DNA from: Anaerospora hongkongensis | Lineage (GTDB): Bacteria > Bacillota > Negativicutes > Sporomusales > DSM-15969 | NCBI RefSeq assembly: GCF_004339805.1 | Contig: NZ_SLUI01000018.1 | Location: 30,964-94,963, forward strand | Length of the DNA stretch: 64,000 bases | Direction of reading: 5' to 3' | In this document: positions 1 to 9,413 of the stretch, piece by piece | Numbering within the stretch: position 1 is the first letter of the stretch | Layout of the letters: each line of letters begins with the position of its first letter | Program-made: the position numbers and the translations under genes | Notes under the pieces: model-generated | What the model was told of the DNA's origin: nothing | The model's input: the letters and a program-made list of their open reading frames with translations, nothing else | Database searches by the model: none

Positions 1-370
1 AGCGCCTGCAGCTAAAGTGCAGCCTGCTCCAGCGGCTGACAGCAGCCAGGAGGAAATAACAATTGATGATTTCGGTAAAATGGATTTGCGGGTAGCAAAA
101 GTACTGACGTGTGAAAAAGTAAAAGGAGCGGACAAACTGCTTCAATTCACGGTTGATCTTGGAACTGAGACCCGTACCGTTATTTCCGGCATTGCCAAAC
201 ACTATCAGCCGGAGGAATTAGTAGGGCGTAACGTTGTTATGGTTGCCAACTTAAAACCGGCAAAAATTCGCGGGATTGAATCACGCGGAATGTTATTATC
301 CGCTTCCTGTGAGGATAAGCTGATTTTAGTTGATGCACCGGACATGCCGGCAGGCAGTCGGGTTAAATAA
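1..370 (+). CDS. metG: Methionyl-tRNA synthetase, C-terminal tRNA-binding domain (5'-truncated by window edge)
   Basis: The open frame runs in from the left edge (codons start at base 2), so only about the last 122 codons are visible. The sequence [14 protein letters not shown] followed by [13 protein letters not shown] and [13 protein letters not shown] is the OB-fold tRNA-binding domain (Trbp111/EMAP-II type) that ends bacterial MetG. An Ala/Pro/Gln-rich linker comes before it ([13 protein letters not shown]). In the full enzyme this domain dimerises and helps bind tRNA while the catalytic part charges tRNA-Met. A GTG at base 17 is internal, not a start. The following tatD is the usual Firmicute neighbour of metG. 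A free-standing Trbp111-like protein is unlikely because the frame continues upstream. Confidence 0.9.
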   Translation, partial: APAAKVQPAPAADSSQEEITIDDFGKMDLRVAKVLTCEKVKGADKLLQFTVDLGTETRTVISGIAKHYQPEELVGRNVVMVANLKPAKIRGIESRGMLLSASCEDKLILVDAPDMPAGSRVK

Positions 371-440
371 TAAAATCAACAAATTAGCCTTGAAGTGCTG
401 TCACTGTAGGGAGCGGCAGTTTTAAGGGAGGGACTTGAAC

Positions 441-1208
441 ATGTTATTTGATTCGCATGCTCATATTGACGACAACCGGTTCGATTCCGACCGGCTGGAG
501 ACGATTGAAAGGGCAAGAGAAAATGGCGTCACCGGTATTATTAATATTGGTGCCGATATGGCTTCTTCGGCACGGTCGGTAGCGCTTGCCCAGGCTCACG
601 AAGGTATCTATGCGGCGGTAGGCATCCACCCCCATGATGCAAAAGCGGCTGTTAACGCTGATTATGACCGGATGGCTGAATGGGTTGAACAGGAGAAAAA
701 AGTGGTTGCCATTGGCGAAATTGGGTTGGATTACTACTACGATTTATCGCCCCGCGAAGTTCAGCAGGAGGTTTTTATCCGTCACATTGATTTGGCGCGG
801 CAGCTGAGAAAACCGATCATTATTCATGACCGGGATGCCCACGGCGATGTGATGAATATTGTAAAAAAAGAGGCGAAGGGAATTATTGGCGTTTTTCACT
901 GCTATTCAGGCAGTCTGGAAATGGCTAAAGAAGTTCTTAAACTGGGATTTTACGTTTCTTTTGCCGGCCCGGTTACTTTTGCCAAATCGACGAAGTTAAA
1001 AGAAATAGCGGCAGCTGTACCCTTAGAACGCCTGCTGGTGGAAACAGATTCGCCGTATCTTACACCTCATCCCCACCGCGGACGCCGCAATGAACCGGCT
1101 CATGTGCGCCTGGTTGCTGAAGAAGTAGCCCGCTTGAGAGGTCTTTCACTTGAAGAGGTGGCCGAAGCTACAACTCAGAATGTCAAGCAGCTTTTCCATA
1201 TTGTCTAA
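441..1208 (+). CDS. tatD: TatD-family metal-dependent DNase/hydrolase
   Basis: A 255-residue TIM-barrel amidohydrolase of the TatD family (3'-5' exonuclease/deoxyribonuclease, cytoplasmic). Visible metal-site motifs are DSHAHIDD near residue 4, EIGLDYYY near 92, HDRDAH near 128, FHCYSG near 152 and VETDSPYL near 200, all in the family order, so the site looks intact. The length is typical. I chose the ATG at 441 because AGGGAGGG lies 8-9 bases upstream; an in-frame TTG at 435 is too close to that ribosome-binding site. The gene follows metG by about 70 bases, the conserved Firmicute arrangement, and ends in a strong terminator. Confidence 0.93.
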   Translation: MLFDSHAHIDDNRFDSDRLETIERARENGVTGIINIGADMASSARSVALAQAHEGIYAAVGIHPHDAKAAVNADYDRMAEWVEQEKKVVAIGEIGLDYYYDLSPREVQQEVFIRHIDLARQLRKPIIIHDRDAHGDVMNIVKKEAKGIIGVFHCYSGSLEMAKEVLKLGFYVSFAGPVTFAKSTKLKEIAAAVPLERLLVETDSPYLTPHPHRGRRNEPAHVRLVAEEVARLRGLSLEEVAEATTQNVKQLFHIV

Positions 1209-1214
1209 TCAATA

Positions 1215-1254
1215 AGATCTCTCCGGCCAGTTGGCTGGAGAGATCTTTTATTTG
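1215..1254 (+). terminator. Intrinsic terminator of metG-tatD
   Basis: AGATCTCTCC...GGAGAGATCT forms a long GC-containing stem (about 1215-1246) followed by TTTTATTT, just after the tatD stop. Confidence 0.85.
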
Positions 1255-1312
1255 GGTTACCGCGGCTGTCGGCATAATTTACACTTGTCATTCAAAAACT
1301 AACAGTGTTTTG

Positions 1313-1348
1313 GCTTGCCAATCCAGCGGAAGTGCTGTATTGGCGAGC
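1313..1348 (+). other. Imperfect stem-loop in the glgP leader
   Basis: GCTTGCCAAT (1313-1322) pairs with ATTGGCGAGC (1339-1348), with a small AGC/GCT inner pairing. It lies 50 bases ahead of the glgP start. It could be an operator or an RNA hairpin; nothing more can be said from one copy. The rest of the 190-base gap shows no gene. Confidence 0.3.
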
Positions 1349-1399
1349 TGGCTGGTTTGCGGGGATATTTGGCAGGTATACACAGGAGGGAGGCTGCTA

Positions 1400-3826
1400 A
1401 TGGAGTTAGAAAAAAGAGAGTTTCAGCGAAGCTTTATCGAGATGGTCCAAGCACTACATGGAAGGGACATTGCCGACACCACCGCACGGGAACAATTTTT
1501 GGCGCTCGCCATGGTGGTGCGTGAATATACAGGCCGCAAGTGGGCTGCTGCGGTACACCCTGCCGTCAGTCAAAAACAGGTATGGTATTTTTCGATTGAA
1601 TTTTTGCCTGGCCGCCTGCTAAGGGGGTATTTGTTCAACCTGGGAATCTATGAGCTTTGTGTGCAGGCATTAGCAGAATTAGGAATTGCAATTGCTGCGC
1701 TTGAAGCGGAGGAAGAGGATGCAGGAACCGGCAATGGCGGTTTGGGAAGGCTGGCGGCATGTTATCTTGACTCAATGGCTGCCTTGGGGCTAGGCGGGCA
1801 TGGTTGTGGTCTCAGGTACCGCTACGGCTTGTTTGAGCAACGGGTGTGTGAAGGGTATCAACAGGAATTGCCTGATGACTGGCTAAAAGATGGCTATTAT
1901 GTTTGGGAGACCCGCCGACCGGACGAAGCGGTAATTATCCGGTATGGTACAGATGAGCAAGTTCTGGCTGTTCCCTATGATATTCCGGTTACCGGATATC
2001 ATAATGAAACGGTTAATACCTTACGTTTATGGAGCAGTGAAGCGGTTCCCTCCCAAGGCTGCAGCGCAACCTGCCAGGAGGCAATAGCGCAGAAACGGCG
2101 GTGCCAGTCTATTACGGACAGCCTGTATCCCGACGACTCCACCTCAGAGGGGAAAACATTGCGTTTAAAACAGCAGTATCTACTGGTGTCGGCCGGATTG
2201 CAAAGCTTAATTAAGAATCATCTGCGGCATAATTGTCTGGAGCTATTGCCCCAAAGGGTTGCTGTACACATTAATGACACTCATCCTGCCTTGGCAATTC
2301 CGGAATTAATGCGCCTGCTGCTGGATGAATACGGCTGGGGATGGCAGCAGGCCTGGGAAGTGACAACAGCAACAATATCGTATACCAATCATACTATTTT
2401 GCCCGAGGCGCTGGAAACGTGGCCGGTTGACTTATTTAGCAGTTTATTGCCGCGTATTTATGAGATTGTACATGAAATCAATGAACGCTTTTGCCGTCTG
2501 CTATGGCAGGCTTATCCGGGTGATTGGGCAAAAATAGCCCAGATGGCTGTAATAGCCGATAATCAGATTAAAATGGCACATCTTGCAATAGTCGGCTGTT
2601 ACAGCATCAATGGTGTGGCAAAGCTGCATACGGATATTCTGAAGCACCAGGTCATGGCTGATTTCTATCACTATACGCCGGAAAAGTTCAATAATAAAAC
2701 AAACGGAGTGACTCACCGGCGCTGGCTGATGGCGGCAAATCCCGGCTTGGCAAAATTATTGTCGGAAACGATCGGCACCGGCTGGATCGAGCGGCCTGAG
2801 CGGTTGGAAGAACTTTTGCAGTTTCGATCAGATGCTGCTTTTCAGGAGAAGCTGGCCGCTGTTAAGCAGCTGAATAAGCAGCGTCTGGCAAGCTATATTT
2901 ACGGTAAGTATGGCTGGAAGATTGATGAGCATTCCCTCTTTGATATGCAGGTCAAGCGAATACATGCATACAAGCGGCAATCAATGAATGCCCTGCATAT
3001 TTTGGATCTTTATAACCGACTAAGAGAAAACCCGTCCCTTGACATCCCGGCGAGAACGTATATTTTTGGCGGTAAGGCGGCTTCCGGCTATTATAAAGCC
3101 AAAAAGACAATTAAGCTGATTGATACGCTGGCACAGCTGATCAATAGGGATCAAACCATTCAGGATAAATTAAAGGTGGTATTCCTGGAAAATTATAATG
3201 TATCACTGGCAGAGCTGATTATACCGGCTGCCGATATTAGTGAGCAAATTCCCACAGCGAGCTTTGAAGCAAGCGGGACAGCAAATATGAAGTTCATGAT
3301 GAACGGCGCCGTAACAATTGGAACTCAGGATGGGGCAAATATTGAAATAGGCCGCCTGGTTGGTACAGACAACATTATTACCTTCGGGCTGTCGGCAAAT
3401 GACGTGCTTCAGTATTACCGGCAGGGAGGCTATAATCCGTGGTCTGTATACCAAAGCGATCACCGGGTTGCCACCGTGATGGAGCAGTTAGTAAACGGCT
3501 TTTTGCCGGTACCTCCTGATGAATTTAAAACACATTATCAGTCATTTCTGCAGGAGGGCGACTATTATTTCGTATTGAAAGATTTTGCCGCCTATGCAGA
3601 TGCCCAGCAGCAGGCCGGAGAGCTGTACCGTAACCGCTGCCGCTGGTTGAGTATGTCGGCGGCCAATATTGCTCATTCTGGGTATTTTGCCAGCGACCGT
3701 ACCTTTGCCGAGTATGCTGCACAAATTTGGCAGGCTGCGACTGGCCAGAACAGCGCGGAACTTTATTCAGGCAAGACAATCACACAGATGAAGGCCTGCT
3801 CTTCATCAGGAGCGGCTTATCTATGA
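1400..3826 (+). CDS. glgP: Glycogen/starch/alpha-glucan phosphorylase
   Basis: About 808 residues, normal for the GT35 family. The enzyme uses phosphate to release glucose-1-phosphate from glycogen or maltodextrin in the cytoplasm. Recognisable segments are SIEFLPGRLL near residue 62, GNGGLGRLAACYLDS near 111, HINDTHPALAIPELM, the phosphate-site region VKRIHAYKRQ near 517 and the PLP-lysine region EASGTANMKFMMNGA near 623. The ATG at 1400 is preferred because GGAGGG ends about 9 bases upstream; the frame is open for 30 further codons but without a ribosome site. No other glg gene is adjacent, so the gene is probably transcribed alone. It ends in a bidirectional terminator shared with the convergent ppx gene. 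Assignment to the family is secure; the preferred glucan is not known. Confidence 0.93.
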   Translation: MELEKREFQRSFIEMVQALHGRDIADTTAREQFLALAMVVREYTGRKWAAAVHPAVSQKQVWYFSIEFLPGRLLRGYLFNLGIYELCVQALAELGIAIAALEAEEEDAGTGNGGLGRLAACYLDSMAALGLGGHGCGLRYRYGLFEQRVCEGYQQELPDDWLKDGYYVWETRRPDEAVIIRYGTDEQVLAVPYDIPVTGYHNETVNTLRLWSSEAVPSQGCSATCQEAIAQKRRCQSITDSLYPDDSTSEGKTLRLKQQYLLVSAGLQSLIKNHLRHNCLELLPQRVAVHINDTHPALAIPELMRLLLDEYGWGWQQAWEVTTATISYTNHTILPEALETWPVDLFSSLLPRIYEIVHEINERFCRLLWQAYPGDWAKIAQMAVIADNQIKMAHLAIVGCYSINGVAKLHTDILKHQVMADFYHYTPEKFNNKTNGVTHRRWLMAANPGLAKLLSETIGTGWIERPERLEELLQFRSDAAFQEKLAAVKQLNKQRLASYIYGKYGWKIDEHSLFDMQVKRIHAYKRQSMNALHILDLYNRLRENPSLDIPARTYIFGGKAASGYYKAKKTIKLIDTLAQLINRDQTIQDKLKVVFLENYNVSLAELIIPAADISEQIPTASFEASGTANMKFMMNGAVTIGTQDGANIEIGRLVGTDNIITFGLSANDVLQYYRQGGYNPWSVYQSDHRVATVMEQLVNGFLPVPPDEFKTHYQSFLQEGDYYFVLKDFAAYADAQQQAGELYRNRCRWLSMSAANIAHSGYFASDRTFAEYAAQIWQAATGQNSAELYSGKTITQMKACSSSGAAYL

Positions 3827-3827
3827 C

Positions 3828-3865
3828 AAAGCCGCCAGGCTGTATCAGCGCCTGGCGGCTTTTGG
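3828..3865. terminator. Bidirectional terminator between glgP and ppx
   Basis: AAAGCCGCCAGGC (3828-3840) pairs with GCCTGGCGGCTTT (3850-3862); A and T runs on both sides let it serve both convergent genes. Confidence 0.85.
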
Positions 3866-3871
3866 GTTAGC

Positions 3872-5386
3872 TTATTCGATAGATAAATCGAACGGGAACT
3901 CTTTTTTGAACCATTTGCGGTGCTTTTCTACAGCTTTGCGCTCTATAGAGGCATCTTCATCGGTAATGAGCCGCAAATGAGCCCGTTTATTTTGGGCGAA
4001 CGCTTCAACTTGCGGGATGAGGCGCATTTGCGTTGTATCCAGACATTCAGCCAGGCCTAAAATCAAGGCCAGCTTGCGAGCCATATCCCAGTCATTTGCA
4101 TCGAGGAACTCAGTGTATAAACGATTGCGGGTGAATTTTGCCGAGGGGCCATTGTGCCAGCCGGCAATAATGGCGCAGAGCATCTGCTCGCGGTGTGTCA
4201 GCCCGAAGAGGCGGGCGTTTTCGACTAAATAAGAGCTGTGGCGGGCATGGTCATAATAATTAATTGTAATGCCGATGTCATGCAGCAGCGCTGCCACCTG
4301 CAGCAGTATTTTTTCCCGTTCGCCTAAATTGTGCAGTTGCTGCCAGCCCTCAAACATGGCAACGGCAAGCTGAGTTACATGTTCGGCATGATTGATATCC
4401 CCTTTATAAAACATCAGCATATTGCGGGCACTGTGCAGCAAAATATCAGGGATAATTTCCTCCTGATGCTGTAAGTGGCGGTAATATTGAAAAAAAAGTC
4501 CTTCACGCAAACCGCAGCCGCTGGCAATAAGCTGGGTTCCTTTTGTTACGTTTAGCAGGCATTTAATAATAGTTGAGCCGGCAATAATAATGTCTGCCCG
4601 TTCGCTGGAAAGTCCGGGAATCTTGCGCCGCTGATCCGCTGTTTTTTCTACCAGCATGCGCCAGAGCTCCGAAAAAGACAACGGACCTACTTTATAATTA
4701 TGAACTTTGGAAAAGGGGTAGTTTCTAACCCGTTGATCCATCTTGGCAACATTGCGCATTGTACCGCCAATGCCGATAAGCGGGATATTCAGCCTGTCCA
4801 GCCAGGGAACCTGTTCCAGCTGGCGCATTATGAAATTGTACAAGTCGGTCAGCTCTTCTTCACTGACTTTGTTTTGCGTACCGAAACGTTCGGTCATCGT
4901 AACTGCACCGAAAGGCATACTGATTGAGTGTTCGATTTTTCGGTTGCGGACGAGTGTCAGTTCTGTACTGCCGCCTCCCAGGTCAAAGATAAGTGCATCA
5001 GGAACGTCTAATGTATTGAGAACACCGATATATCCTAGGCGGGCTTCTTCCTCGCCGCTGATAACCTGTAAGGGAATCCGGGTATTGCGGTGAACCATTC
5101 GCAAGAAATCCGTTCCGTTTTCTGAAGTACGGACAGCTGCAGTCGTTACTGCGAGAATTTTGTTTACTTCGAAGAGTTCGCACATGTGAGTGAACATGCG
5201 CAGGGTTGCAATTGCTCGATTCATGGCTGCTTGCTCGAGGCGATTGGTGCCGGTCATGCCTTCACTTAACCGAATGGCTTCTTTTTGGTGATAAACCAAA
5301 TTATACGAACCATTGTGATAAATATGCATAACAATTAAGCGAGCTGAGTTAGAGCCCAAATCAATAATCGCGACTCGTTCTGTCAT
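3872..5386 (-). CDS. ppx: Ppx/GppA exopolyphosphatase-pppGpp phosphatase with C-terminal HD domain
   Basis: About 504 residues. The N-terminal ASKHA fold carries IIDLGSNSARLIV at residues 7-19, the catalytic-loop motif SGEEEARL near 110-117 and FDLGGGSTEL near 134-143, all intact, so phosphohydrolase activity on polyphosphate or (p)ppGpp is likely. The C-terminal half has an HD domain (ALLHDIGITINYYDHARHSS, HD near 369). ATG at 5386 is preferred over the GTG at 5395 because GAGGTG sits 6 bases upstream of the ATG. It is divergent from a second, degenerate paralogue that precedes ppk, so the pair and ppk probably form one polyphosphate module. Whether the main substrate is polyphosphate or pppGpp cannot be read from sequence. 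Confidence 0.88.
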   Translation of the reverse strand: MTERVAIIDLGSNSARLIVMHIYHNGSYNLVYHQKEAIRLSEGMTGTNRLEQAAMNRAIATLRMFTHMCELFEVNKILAVTTAAVRTSENGTDFLRMVHRNTRIPLQVISGEEEARLGYIGVLNTLDVPDALIFDLGGGSTELTLVRNRKIEHSISMPFGAVTMTERFGTQNKVSEEELTDLYNFIMRQLEQVPWLDRLNIPLIGIGGTMRNVAKMDQRVRNYPFSKVHNYKVGPLSFSELWRMLVEKTADQRRKIPGLSSERADIIIAGSTIIKCLLNVTKGTQLIASGCGLREGLFFQYYRHLQHQEEIIPDILLHSARNMLMFYKGDINHAEHVTQLAVAMFEGWQQLHNLGEREKILLQVAALLHDIGITINYYDHARHSSYLVENARLFGLTHREQMLCAIIAGWHNGPSAKFTRNRLYTEFLDANDWDMARKLALILGLAECLDTTQMRLIPQVEAFAQNKRAHLRLITDEDASIERKAVEKHRKWFKKEFPFDLSIE

Positions 5387-5429
5387 TAGATGCACCTCAA
5401 TTAATGAACTTATGGAATACTATATTTCG

Positions 5430-5486
5430 CTACATTTTTTAAAATCCTTTTAAATTGTTTGTTACATTTTTTACATAAACTTAACA
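5430..5486. promoter_or_regulatory. Possible PhoP-box-like repeats between the divergent ppx genes
   Basis: The AT-rich 185-base divergent region has TTACAT at 5462, TTACAT at 5471 and TTAACA at 5481, plus CTACAT at 5430. Firmicute PhoP boxes are TTAACA-like direct repeats spaced near 11 bases; here the spacing is 9-10, so the match is only suggestive. Confidence 0.25.
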
Positions 5487-5571
5487 AAACATAAAAAGAA
5501 AAACAGGGAAAATTCAATTTTTATGTCGAATTAGAATGTAAATAACAACCTATCCGGCCGGAGGTAATCAC

Positions 5572-7122
5572 ATGGGGAAAGCGACTAGTCCTGAAATATT
5601 TGGCGCTATCCATTTAGGATCAGAGCAGGCAGGCATTCAAATTGTTCAATATAAGACGCTGGCTGACGTCAAAGTAATCGATAAGGCCTTCCGGGAAGTG
5701 ACGCTAGGGGAAGAGATTTTTAAAACCGGTAAAATCAGCTTTGGTACGCTGAATGAAATTTGCGATTTGCTGAAAGGCTACCGGCGCATGCTTTGTGAAT
5801 ACGGTGTACGGGATTACCGGTTATTTGCAACAACAGCTGTCCGTGAGGCCAGCAATCAGCGGTATATTGTTGATCAAATACGGGTCAAAACCGGTTTCGA
5901 CGTGGAGGTTGTCGATATGCCGCGCGAAATCTTCTATAAATACTTTGCGCTGTTTAAAACGTTACAGGAACAGCAGCTGATCGGGCAAAAGGATGCAGTG
6001 CTTTTTGTCGACATCTCATCCGGTGGATTGGGTTTTACCTTGTATAAGGGGGGCTGTATTCACTATCAGCAGAATATTCATATTGGTGCTTTGCGCATAA
6101 AAGAAAGTTTTGACAAAAATCAACGGGAATCCGTGCAGTTTCCCCAGGCATTGGCTGAATATATATACAGCACAATTGAACCGGTAAAAACAGAACTGAG
6201 ACGGCATAAGATTAAATATCTTGTGCTGGCCGGCAATGAAACAAAACTCGTCCTCAAGATATTGGGCCGCAGCGGGAATGATAAGCTGACAGTAATCGAT
6301 CCGCAGGAGTTTACAGCCTGTGCGGAACAACACCGATTTTTTAATATTGCCCATCTGATGAATGCTTATGATTTCAATGAACACCGGGCAGAAATTGTTT
6401 TGCCTACTATTATTTTGTATCAGCAGATTTTGTCAGTTACAGAAGCTGGCAAAATTATTGTTCCGAATACAACATTTACTGACGGCGTTACGCTCCATCA
6501 TGTAGCGGAGCAGACACATGACAGTTTTGTCGATGTAGTAGAAGAGCAGATTCTCAGTCTGGCGTACACGCTGGGGAAAAAATATAGCTTTGATGCCGAT
6601 CACGCTATTATGGTAAGCAATGTAGCATTAAAAATATTTGATAGTATGGTTAAGGCCCATGGACTCGGAAAAAGGGAGCGGTTTTTACTGAAAATCGCAG
6701 GAATACTGCACGATATTGGTAAATTCGTCAGTTTGCGCCGCCATTATTTTTATTCGTACCGGCTCCTGGTATCTTCTGATATATTTGGCTTTTCTGATGA
6801 GGAAAAGCATATTATGGCCAATGTGGCATATTACCATTCAAAAGGAACGCCAAGTGATGCTGAAGACAATTTTCGGTTTTTGCCGGAAAAGCATAAGACA
6901 ATTGTTTCTAAGCTTGTCGCTATGATGCGTCTGGCCGATGCGATTGACCGCAGTTACCGCCAAAAAATTACTGACTGCGTGGTGAGCCTGAAAGGGGACG
7001 AATTAATCATCTCCTACAACAGTCTAGAAGATACATCACTGGAAGAATGGACCTTTGCCGACAAGGCTGATTTCTTTGAAGAGGTTTTTGGCTTTCGAGC
7101 CCTATTGAAACGACAGGGGTAG
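5572..7122 (+). CDS. Degenerate Ppx/GppA-like protein with intact HD domain
   Basis: 516 residues with the same domain order as the divergent ppx, but the three nucleotide/phosphate motifs are altered: AIHLGSEQ (12-19) replaces IDLGSNS, DMPREIFYKY (about 115) replaces the SGEEEA catalytic loop, and DISSGGLG (147-154) replaces DLGGGS. The HD domain near residue 380 is preserved (AGILHDIGKFVSLRRHYF). It may therefore be a non-catalytic Ppx with a sensing or HD-hydrolase role. GGAGG precedes the ATG at 5572. The stop codon TAG abuts the ppk start with no gap, indicating co-transcription and probably translational coupling. Family membership is firm; loss of exopolyphosphatase activity is inference. 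Confidence 0.82.
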   Translation: MGKATSPEIFGAIHLGSEQAGIQIVQYKTLADVKVIDKAFREVTLGEEIFKTGKISFGTLNEICDLLKGYRRMLCEYGVRDYRLFATTAVREASNQRYIVDQIRVKTGFDVEVVDMPREIFYKYFALFKTLQEQQLIGQKDAVLFVDISSGGLGFTLYKGGCIHYQQNIHIGALRIKESFDKNQRESVQFPQALAEYIYSTIEPVKTELRRHKIKYLVLAGNETKLVLKILGRSGNDKLTVIDPQEFTACAEQHRFFNIAHLMNAYDFNEHRAEIVLPTIILYQQILSVTEAGKIIVPNTTFTDGVTLHHVAEQTHDSFVDVVEEQILSLAYTLGKKYSFDADHAIMVSNVALKIFDSMVKAHGLGKRERFLLKIAGILHDIGKFVSLRRHYFYSYRLLVSSDIFGFSDEEKHIMANVAYYHSKGTPSDAEDNFRFLPEKHKTIVSKLVAMMRLADAIDRSYRQKITDCVVSLKGDELIISYNSLEDTSLEEWTFADKADFFEEVFGFRALLKRQG

Positions 7123-9222
7123 GTGAATACGTTGTTTGATCAACACGAATTCTTTTTAAATCGTGAACTTAGCTGGCTGAAATTTAACAGCCGGGTTTTG
7201 CAGGAGGCCGATGACCCCAATAAACCGCTTTTGGATCGGCTGCGGTTTATCGCGATTGTCAGCTCCAATTTAGATGAGTTTTTTATGATCCGCGTTGCTG
7301 GTCTAAAGCACCAGAAAGAAAGCGGTATTAATAAAATGGACAATTCGGGCCTGACAGTGCTGGAGCAGTTAGAGCGGATCGCCGGTTTCAGCCATCAGCA
7401 GGTAAAGGTTCAATACAAGTACCTGCAAAAGATTTTATCCCTGCTGGAGGAACAGGATATTCACTTCTTAGACGTTCAGGATTTGACGGATAAAAACCGT
7501 GAGTGGCTGTATGATTATTTCTTAAATACTATTTACCCCGTTACTACTCCTATGGCGGTGGATGCCAGTCACCCCTTTCCCTTTTTAGCCAGCCGCGGTC
7601 TGAATCTCGCTGTTTTGCTGGAAAAGGATAAAGGCGAAGTAAAGACAGCAGTTGTGCCCGTACCGACCGTATTACCCCGCATAGTGGAGATTCCAGGTCA
7701 GGAGGGCAAGAAACACTTTGTCTTTTTAGAAAACATTATGCAGGAATATTGCCATCACTTATTTCATGGTTACCGGATCAAAGAGGTAGCTCCTTTTCGC
7801 ATTACCCGCAATGCCGATTTATCCATTGCCGAGGAAGAAGCAGTCGATTTACTGGCCGAAGTGGAAAAGTCTCTGCAGCAGCGGCGTAAGGGGCAGCCGG
7901 TACGCCTTGAAATAGGGAAGAGAACCAATAAAGCCATACGAGATTTTGTTGTAGGAGCACTGAAATTAGAAGAGCAGGATATCTATGAAATTATGGGTCC
8001 TCTTGACAATGCGATATTTGCTAAGTTTGCCGATTTGCCAGGGTATGATCATTTGCGCTATCAGCCTATTAATCCGCAAATTCCGCCGAGACTCAAGAAC
8101 AGCGAAGAAATATTTGCCGCCATCCGGGAAAAGGATATACTTATCCATCATCCCTATGAAGCCTTTGATCCGGTAGTCAACTTCGTCATGCAGGGAGCAA
8201 CGGACCCTAAAGTATTGGCTATTAAGCAGACACTGTACCGTGTTGGCGGAAATTCGGCGATCGTCGGGGCACTGGCAGAAGCGGCGAAAAATGGCAAGCA
8301 GGTTACCGTTCTCGTAGAGTTAAAAGCCCGCTTTGATGAAGAAAACAATATCATTTGGGCTCGCCGCCTGGAAGAGGCCGGCTGTCATGTTATTTATGGA
8401 TTGGTGGGACTTAAAACTCATGCCAAATGTACACTGGTGGTACGCCGCGAAAGCTATGGCATTAAGCGGTATGTCCATGTTGGTACAGGGAACTATAATG
8501 ATTTCACGGCAAAAATCTATACGGATATCGGCTTGTTCACCGCTAATGATCAGATTGGAGCTGATGCATCGGCCTTTTTTAATCTATTATCCGGTTACTC
8601 CGATCCACCTATTTGGAATAAATTTATTGTTGCTCCTCTTGGTCTTAGAGAAAAATTGATTCAATTAATTGATCAAGAAATTCAAGCTGTCGACGCAGGA
8701 CGGCCCGGCCGGATTATTGCGAAGATGAATTCCCTTTTAGACCGGGAGATTATCATTAAGCTGTATGAAGCGTCGGCTAAGGGTGTAAAAATTGATTTAA
8801 TTGTACGCGGCATATGTGTGCTAAGGCCAGGACTTCCGGGAGTAAGTGACAATATTACGGTCCGCAGCATTGTAGGAAGATTTCTGGAGCACAGCCGGAT
8901 TTTTTATTTTGCTAATGGTGGAGACAGCAGTGTTTTCCTGTCTAGCGCCGATTGGATGCCCCGCAATTTAAACGAGCGGGTGGAATTGATGGTTCCCATA
9001 CAGGATAACGATCATAAAGACCGTATCAAGGAAATTTTGGAGCTGATTTTAAAAGATAATCTAAAAGCGCATGTTATGAAAAAAGACGGCTCTTACCGTA
9101 AGGTTGAGAAGCGTTCTAAAGCAATCAACAGCCAGGAAAAACTGTACGAACAGGCTGTATCGAGAAGCGAAGTGAAGGAACTGACGATTGAACAGCGGTT
9201 AAGGCCGAGTTACCGGCATTAG
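7123..9222 (+). CDS. ppk: Polyphosphate kinase 1
   Basis: About 699 residues, typical PPK1 length. It makes polyphosphate from ATP at the membrane/cytoplasm. The N-terminus NRELSWLKFNSRVLQEA is family-specific. The two catalytic histidine regions are present: LKTHAKC near residue 430 (autophosphorylated His) and FLEHSRIFYF near 588, close to the E. coli positions 435 and 592. The start is uncertain: GTG at 7123 follows the preceding stop directly, while TTG at 7132 has AGGTG 6 bases upstream. It is coupled to the upstream Ppx-like gene and has its own terminator. A phospholipase-D-like fold protein of another kind is excluded by the full-length match in motifs. Confidence 0.94.
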   Translation: MNTLFDQHEFFLNRELSWLKFNSRVLQEADDPNKPLLDRLRFIAIVSSNLDEFFMIRVAGLKHQKESGINKMDNSGLTVLEQLERIAGFSHQQVKVQYKYLQKILSLLEEQDIHFLDVQDLTDKNREWLYDYFLNTIYPVTTPMAVDASHPFPFLASRGLNLAVLLEKDKGEVKTAVVPVPTVLPRIVEIPGQEGKKHFVFLENIMQEYCHHLFHGYRIKEVAPFRITRNADLSIAEEEAVDLLAEVEKSLQQRRKGQPVRLEIGKRTNKAIRDFVVGALKLEEQDIYEIMGPLDNAIFAKFADLPGYDHLRYQPINPQIPPRLKNSEEIFAAIREKDILIHHPYEAFDPVVNFVMQGATDPKVLAIKQTLYRVGGNSAIVGALAEAAKNGKQVTVLVELKARFDEENNIIWARRLEEAGCHVIYGLVGLKTHAKCTLVVRRESYGIKRYVHVGTGNYNDFTAKIYTDIGLFTANDQIGADASAFFNLLSGYSDPPIWNKFIVAPLGLREKLIQLIDQEIQAVDAGRPGRIIAKMNSLLDREIIIKLYEASAKGVKIDLIVRGICVLRPGLPGVSDNITVRSIVGRFLEHSRIFYFANGGDSSVFLSSADWMPRNLNERVELMVPIQDNDHKDRIKEILELILKDNLKAHVMKKDGSYRKVEKRSKAINSQEKLYEQAVSRSEVKELTIEQRLRPSYRH

Positions 9223-9259
9223 TGCCGCTGGCGGAAATTAACAAAAGGTAATATTCTGT

Positions 9260-9304
9260 AAAACGGCGAATATCCTGTTGGTATGGGGTATTTGCCGTTT
9301 TGTA
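9260..9304 (+). terminator. Terminator of the ppx-ppk operon
   Basis: AAAACGGCGAATAT (9260-9273) pairs with GTATTTGCCGTTTT (9288-9301) with two G-T wobbles; the stem ends in a T run. Confidence 0.75.
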
Positions 9305-9358
9305 TATTTGGAATCATTTCTGGATATACTAGCTTTCACTAGGGATATCTTACCAAAT

Positions 9359-9388
9359 TTGACAATCACCTGCCATTTATGGTATAAT
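9359..9388 (+). promoter_or_regulatory. Sigma-A promoter for the 3D-domain protein
   Basis: TTGACA at 9359-9364, an 18-base spacer, and TATAAT at 9383-9388: a consensus housekeeping promoter 25 bases ahead of the gene. Confidence 0.8.
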
Positions 9389-9413
9389 CCTAAAGCTTGA
9401 AAGGGGGAACCAC

